From positions 380,303 through 444,302 of the forward strand of contig JXTB01000238.1 of assembly GCA_002914805.1 (NCBI GenBank): a stretch of DNA of 64,000 nt. The letters run 5' to 3'. Below are positions 60,485 through 64,000 of the stretch, one piece after another. The notes below the pieces were generated by a model. The model was not told where the DNA came from. It made no database searches and saw nothing but the letters and a program-made list of their open reading frames with translations. Within the stretch, counting starts at the first letter, position 1, and the number at the start of each line of letters is the position of its first letter. Origin of the DNA: Parasponia andersonii. Lineage: Eukaryota; Streptophyta; Magnoliopsida; Rosales; Cannabaceae. The position numbers and the translations under genes are program-made.

Positions 60485-61586
60485 TTTATTTCCTTAAGGC
60501 AAGCCTTAGGAATTTGTTATTTTTAAGTTTTTTTTTTGTTTTGTGTTTTTCAGCCAAAAATGTTTCTTGTGAATAAAAAGATTTTGATGGAGATAAAACA
60601 TTTATAAGGAATTTAGATAATGTCTTTTTAATTTTTGTTATAAACTAGATTACTTAACTATTTTGAATTGTTGTTATTTTGACGTTGAAATCTCCAAATT
60701 CTTAAATCTTGATGAATTTTTTGGATCGATTTTTAGCTTACCAACTTTAGTTTAATGATCTTTTGAAATCTAGCTGTGTAACATGTCCCATAAATAGAAA
60801 AAGCTACATACTCTGAAGTGTAAAAGCTGTCTTTGAGTAATTTAAGCCCTTGTATCACCAATATGGAGAGGATAATTTACCACAGAAAAGAGCTACCTCA
60901 AAGATAGTGTGAAAGCTACTATCATGGGTACTTGAAATAAAGCAGTAAATATGTCATTAAAAAAATTGCCTATTGTGTATATATATATAAAAAAAAAAGG
61001 GCTAGGAATTTTAAGAAAATTGAAAAGGGTAAGTCAATTGGTTTTTGATCCAATTTGTTCATCTTGAATTTATAAATAAGGAGATTTATTTGTCAAATTT
61101 TTTAACAATTTATTATAATTTTAAAATCTTTTTTATTTCAGGAATAAAATTGACATAATCTTTTTCCTTATCCTCTTTTTATTGAAATTACATCTTGAGT
61201 TTATGAAAATATATTGGCTGAAATTGTGTTATTTTTGTGTGTGTTATTTTTCTTTTTGTGAATATTTTAAAAAATGGCAAATCATTTTTGGAAAGTTTGT
61301 AATTTGATTTTTCACTTGTTGTAGCATGTCAAAAAACTTTCATGTCTTATTCTAATCAATCAATTTCATGGTTTTGTGTTTGGGAAATCACCAAAAATTT
61401 CGATTTAAATTTTGAATTTCCTAATTTGATGGCTGATTGGTTCTATAAATGTAGCTTAATTGAATGTGTTAATTTTTAACCTAATTTTTCTTTTACTCAC
61501 TCTCATTCTATCTTTGCCTCTGCTATTTCTTCTTTTTCTTTCTCTACTCTTGTTTTTGCTTTGAGTTTCAAATTTTTCAGTCAACA
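60485..61586. other. Spacer between pol and envelope-like ORF of the copia element
   Basis: AT-rich, non-coding, with a TA tract near 60979-60990. SIRE/Maximus elements are known to have extra sequence between pol and the 3' LTR, so the long spacer is expected. Confidence 0.5.
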
Positions 61587-63515
61587 ATGGTGAAGACTTA
61601 TGGTGGTGTTGCTTCAAAGAAGCTTCAGGAAGAAGAAGAAAATGAACCATCTAGGTTCGTCCTCTACCTCTGCCAAAAAAACTCAACTTGAGGTCTTATA
61701 ACCGGTCACTGCGCCATCCAAAGTAGTGGCACCTACTGCTCCACCTCTAGTTAAACCAGAACCTGAGCCTTATTGAAGAAGCTGAAGAATCTGCTGAGGA
61801 TTTTTCTCAAGCTGAGATTGAAGATGATGATGGTTCTGATGATGAAGCCGTTGAAGCCAAAGATGTTACTGGTGCTGATGAAGAAGAATAAGCTGGAGAT
61901 AATGAAGGTGATGATAAGGATGATCAATCTGAGTTTAATGATGCACTTCCAGCACCTGTTCCAACGAAATCGACGAAAGTCCCAAACTTTGTTTTGGCTA
62001 TCGAATCGATTCCATCCCTGTCTGTTGTAACAACTGTGAAAATCAAGCAATTTGGAGGAATGAAATCAGTTGCAACAAGGCTTGTTACTTTTGATTCATC
62101 AATACCTAATGATGTTGCAGTAACTATAAAAGCCATTCCTTCAGTCAAGTCCAAGAAGCCTACTCTAAATAAGACTGAAGCTTCGAAATCTTTAAAGGCT
62201 TCTATAGTTGTTGCAATAACTTTTGAACAAGTTGCCTGTCTCTGTTCCATCTATCTTGTTCCAGTTGCAACAATGCCATCCAAAGCTACAAAAATATTTA
62301 TGGGAACTGAAAAAGAGCCATCTATGGAGATGAGGCTGTCCAAAGCACAATCCGACATTCCAGATTAGCCTAAAAGTTCAGAGAACGATGATGATGATGA
62401 ACTTGACATTAAAGTGCCTGAACCTTCAAAGGACAAGGGTAAAGCTATTCAATCTGACACTCCTAAAGGGTATGTTGTTTCTCAAGCTTATTATACTTCA
62501 TTTTATACCATTGAGAATAAAGCTTTGATGAAAGATTATGAAAAAAGAACTTTTTGGGATGAAAGAATCTTCAATCTAGATTCATTTTAGCCCTTAAGAA
62601 TAGTTAAAATTCTTAAGGATCTTCAGTGGATGAAAACCATGACTGTCTTTCAGGAATATGATCCTAGAATAGTCCAAGGATTTTATTGCAATATACATGA
62701 AGATATGGCTGACCCATTGAGTCCTTTTTATCAGAAAGGTTTCTTGGATATCTCTATGGTGGAATTAGATGAGTATGAAAAAGATTATGCACTTGACAAT
62801 GTGGCATTTGAATTGCTTGGTGACGTCACTGTTGCCCGAATGATTCTTATGCTTTGAAATCTTGTGAGCTGACCTATGAGTATTCTAGCCTACACAAGAT
62901 TGCTCAACACAACTAGTGGCCAACAGCTCATCAACCCACCGTTGCCAAAAATTCTGCATGTTTGTTGTTTGATATTGGCATATGTTATTAAGTGAATCTT
63001 GCTCGGATTATTTTTCTTGTGATTTATGATCTTCGTAAAGGAAGAAAGTAGAATCAAAAGCAGCCATTCCCTAACCTGATTTATGGGATTCTTCAACAAC
63101 AACATCATTCAAAGCTTTAAAGTGATTTTCTCTCTCTAGTTTTGCCTACTATTTCTTACAAATTGGATGGCAAAGATATTGTTGAACCACCTGTTGCAAC
63201 AATTGTCAAATCTAAGAAGAAAATAGCTGCTGCCAAGAAGTCTTCACCTGTTACAACATCCTCTGGTGTGAGTCTCAAGAATTTATGGAGCTCGAGAACT
63301 AGAAAACTGATTAAGTCAGGCAGACTGAGCGACTGGAGGCCATTGAAAAAGTGCAAAAGGAGATTCTTGACTAGTTGACCACTGCCTTTGCTTCTTTATT
63401 AGCTGTTGTTCCTCATCCCTCTGGATCTTCCCAACCTGAAGTACTAGTATCTCCACCTGTTGCAATAAGTCCAGAAAAACAAGCCAAGAAACGATACAAG
63501 AAGACACAACTTTGA
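61587..63515 (+). pseudogene. Envelope-like ORF of SIRE/Maximus-type copia element, degenerate
   Basis: A gene-like region starts with MVKTYGGVASKKLQEEEENE at 61587. Broken pieces of acidic sequence (61750-61960) follow, then a Ser/Thr/Lys-rich disordered segment (61994-62365) and a more structured block (62630-62850, with EYDPRIVQGFYCNIHEDMAD). A Ser/Pro/Lys-rich C-terminus ends KKRYKKTQL at 63512. Position between pol and 3' LTR and the overall composition match the 'envelope-like' ORF of SIRE/Maximus elements, whose function is unproven. I see no convincing signal peptide or transmembrane anchor here. Stops and frame changes interrupt it repeatedly. Confidence 0.6.
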
Positions 63516-63647
63516 TCTCTCTGTTTACTTTGTAGGAACTTGCAGCATGGAGCTTTCTTTATTTTGTTTCCAGAAACTAGATTTAATTTGTTTTAGATTT
63601 AAGATTTCATGTTTGGTTTATTATTTTGTTTCTTTGGCATTCTTTTG

Positions 63648-63663
63648 ACAAAAAGGGGGAGAT
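63648..63663 (+). other. Polypurine tract-like AAAAAGGGGGAGA
   Basis: GACAAAAAGGGGGAGA is a common priming tract of SIRE-type copia elements. The LTR homology begins about 215 bp further right (near 63880), so either this is an upstream extra tract or the LTR in this copy is extended relative to the 52398 copy. Confidence 0.5.
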
Positions 63664-63879
63664 CATGAGAATTTTCTGAATACTTTACTTGAAGATCATA
63701 AGATATTATTTCCAGGGGGAACTTTCTATGATTTATGTCACATTCTAAGTATTGTGATTTTAAGAGAGAACAAGTTGTTTTTTATGAGGAAATTTAACCA
63801 TCTGTTTTGTAGGTTTTGATACTTGAGTTCTTTGTGTCCTTTCTCATGTTAATTATGCCAAAAAGATACCAAAAAGAGA

Positions 63880-64000
63880 TATGGTTAGGTCCAATAGTTT
63901 GGCATTTTAAATGGCAAAGTTTTGAGAACTGAAGTTGATAAAAGAAGAAAAAATTGTTACAACAAATCTAAAATTATTACAATAAGTGTTGCTTTTACAA
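63880..64000 (+). repeat. Start of copia 3' LTR, cut by the window end
   Basis: GTTAGGTCCAATAGTTTGGC onward aligns with 52399-52520 (GTTAGATCCAAAAGTTTGGC) to the window end. It includes the TTGATAAAAGAAG and TTACAACAA words. The remaining ~1.3 kb lies outside the window. Confidence 0.75.

Noticed and set aside
1..64000. tRNA, rRNA, CRISPR arrays, bacterial-type operons
   Set aside because: No cloverleaf-like segment with both internal promoter boxes, no rRNA words and no regularly spaced repeats were seen; the sequence is eukaryotic.

Overview
The window is AT-rich plant nuclear DNA, almost certainly from a eudicot. The evidence is intron-containing genes with plant-type splice sites, a SWI1/DYAD-family meiosis-like protein, and plant-specific LTR retrotransposon lineages (Athila-like and Tat-like Ty3/gypsy, SIRE/Maximus-like Ty1/copia). 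I cannot name the species. Only two genes look intact: a DUF676-type serine esterase (42168-45864, 10 exons, 360 aa) and a SWI1/DYAD/AMEIOTIC1-like protein (49154-51545, 6 exons, 522 aa). Both exon models stay in frame across every junction I placed.

Layout. 1-4155: gene-poor AT-rich sequence with one MITE-like inverted repeat. 4156-28007: a nest of retroelements. An Athila-like array on the minus strand (4419-19417) has the form LTR-internal-LTR-internal-LTR fragment with a shared middle LTR. It sits next to or inside a Tat-like Ty3/gypsy element on the plus strand (gag tail, protease, RT, two RNase H domains, integrase, an antisense gene, and an LTR from 27417). 28010-41900: gene-free, but with a 372-bp palindromic TRIM-like insertion with a 5-bp target duplication, a Mutator-type foldback MITE with a 9-bp target duplication, a probable hAT MITE, a GC-rich island and a minisatellite/microsatellite patch.

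41900-51550: the two host genes, both on the plus strand. Between them the upstream region and first codons of the DYAD-like gene are duplicated and truncated, and a dispersed repeat also found 17 kb away is wedged in. 52398-64000: a degenerate SIRE/Maximus-like copia element (gag, integrase, RT, RNase H, envelope-like ORF, start of 3' LTR). Two further copies of its LTR lie upstream in inverted orientation.

The genes do not form an operon or a recognisable cluster. The main biology is retroelement nesting, structural rearrangement between repeats, and small-scale duplication around a meiosis-type gene. At least one duplication (around the single N at 15584) looks like an assembly or haplotype-join artefact.
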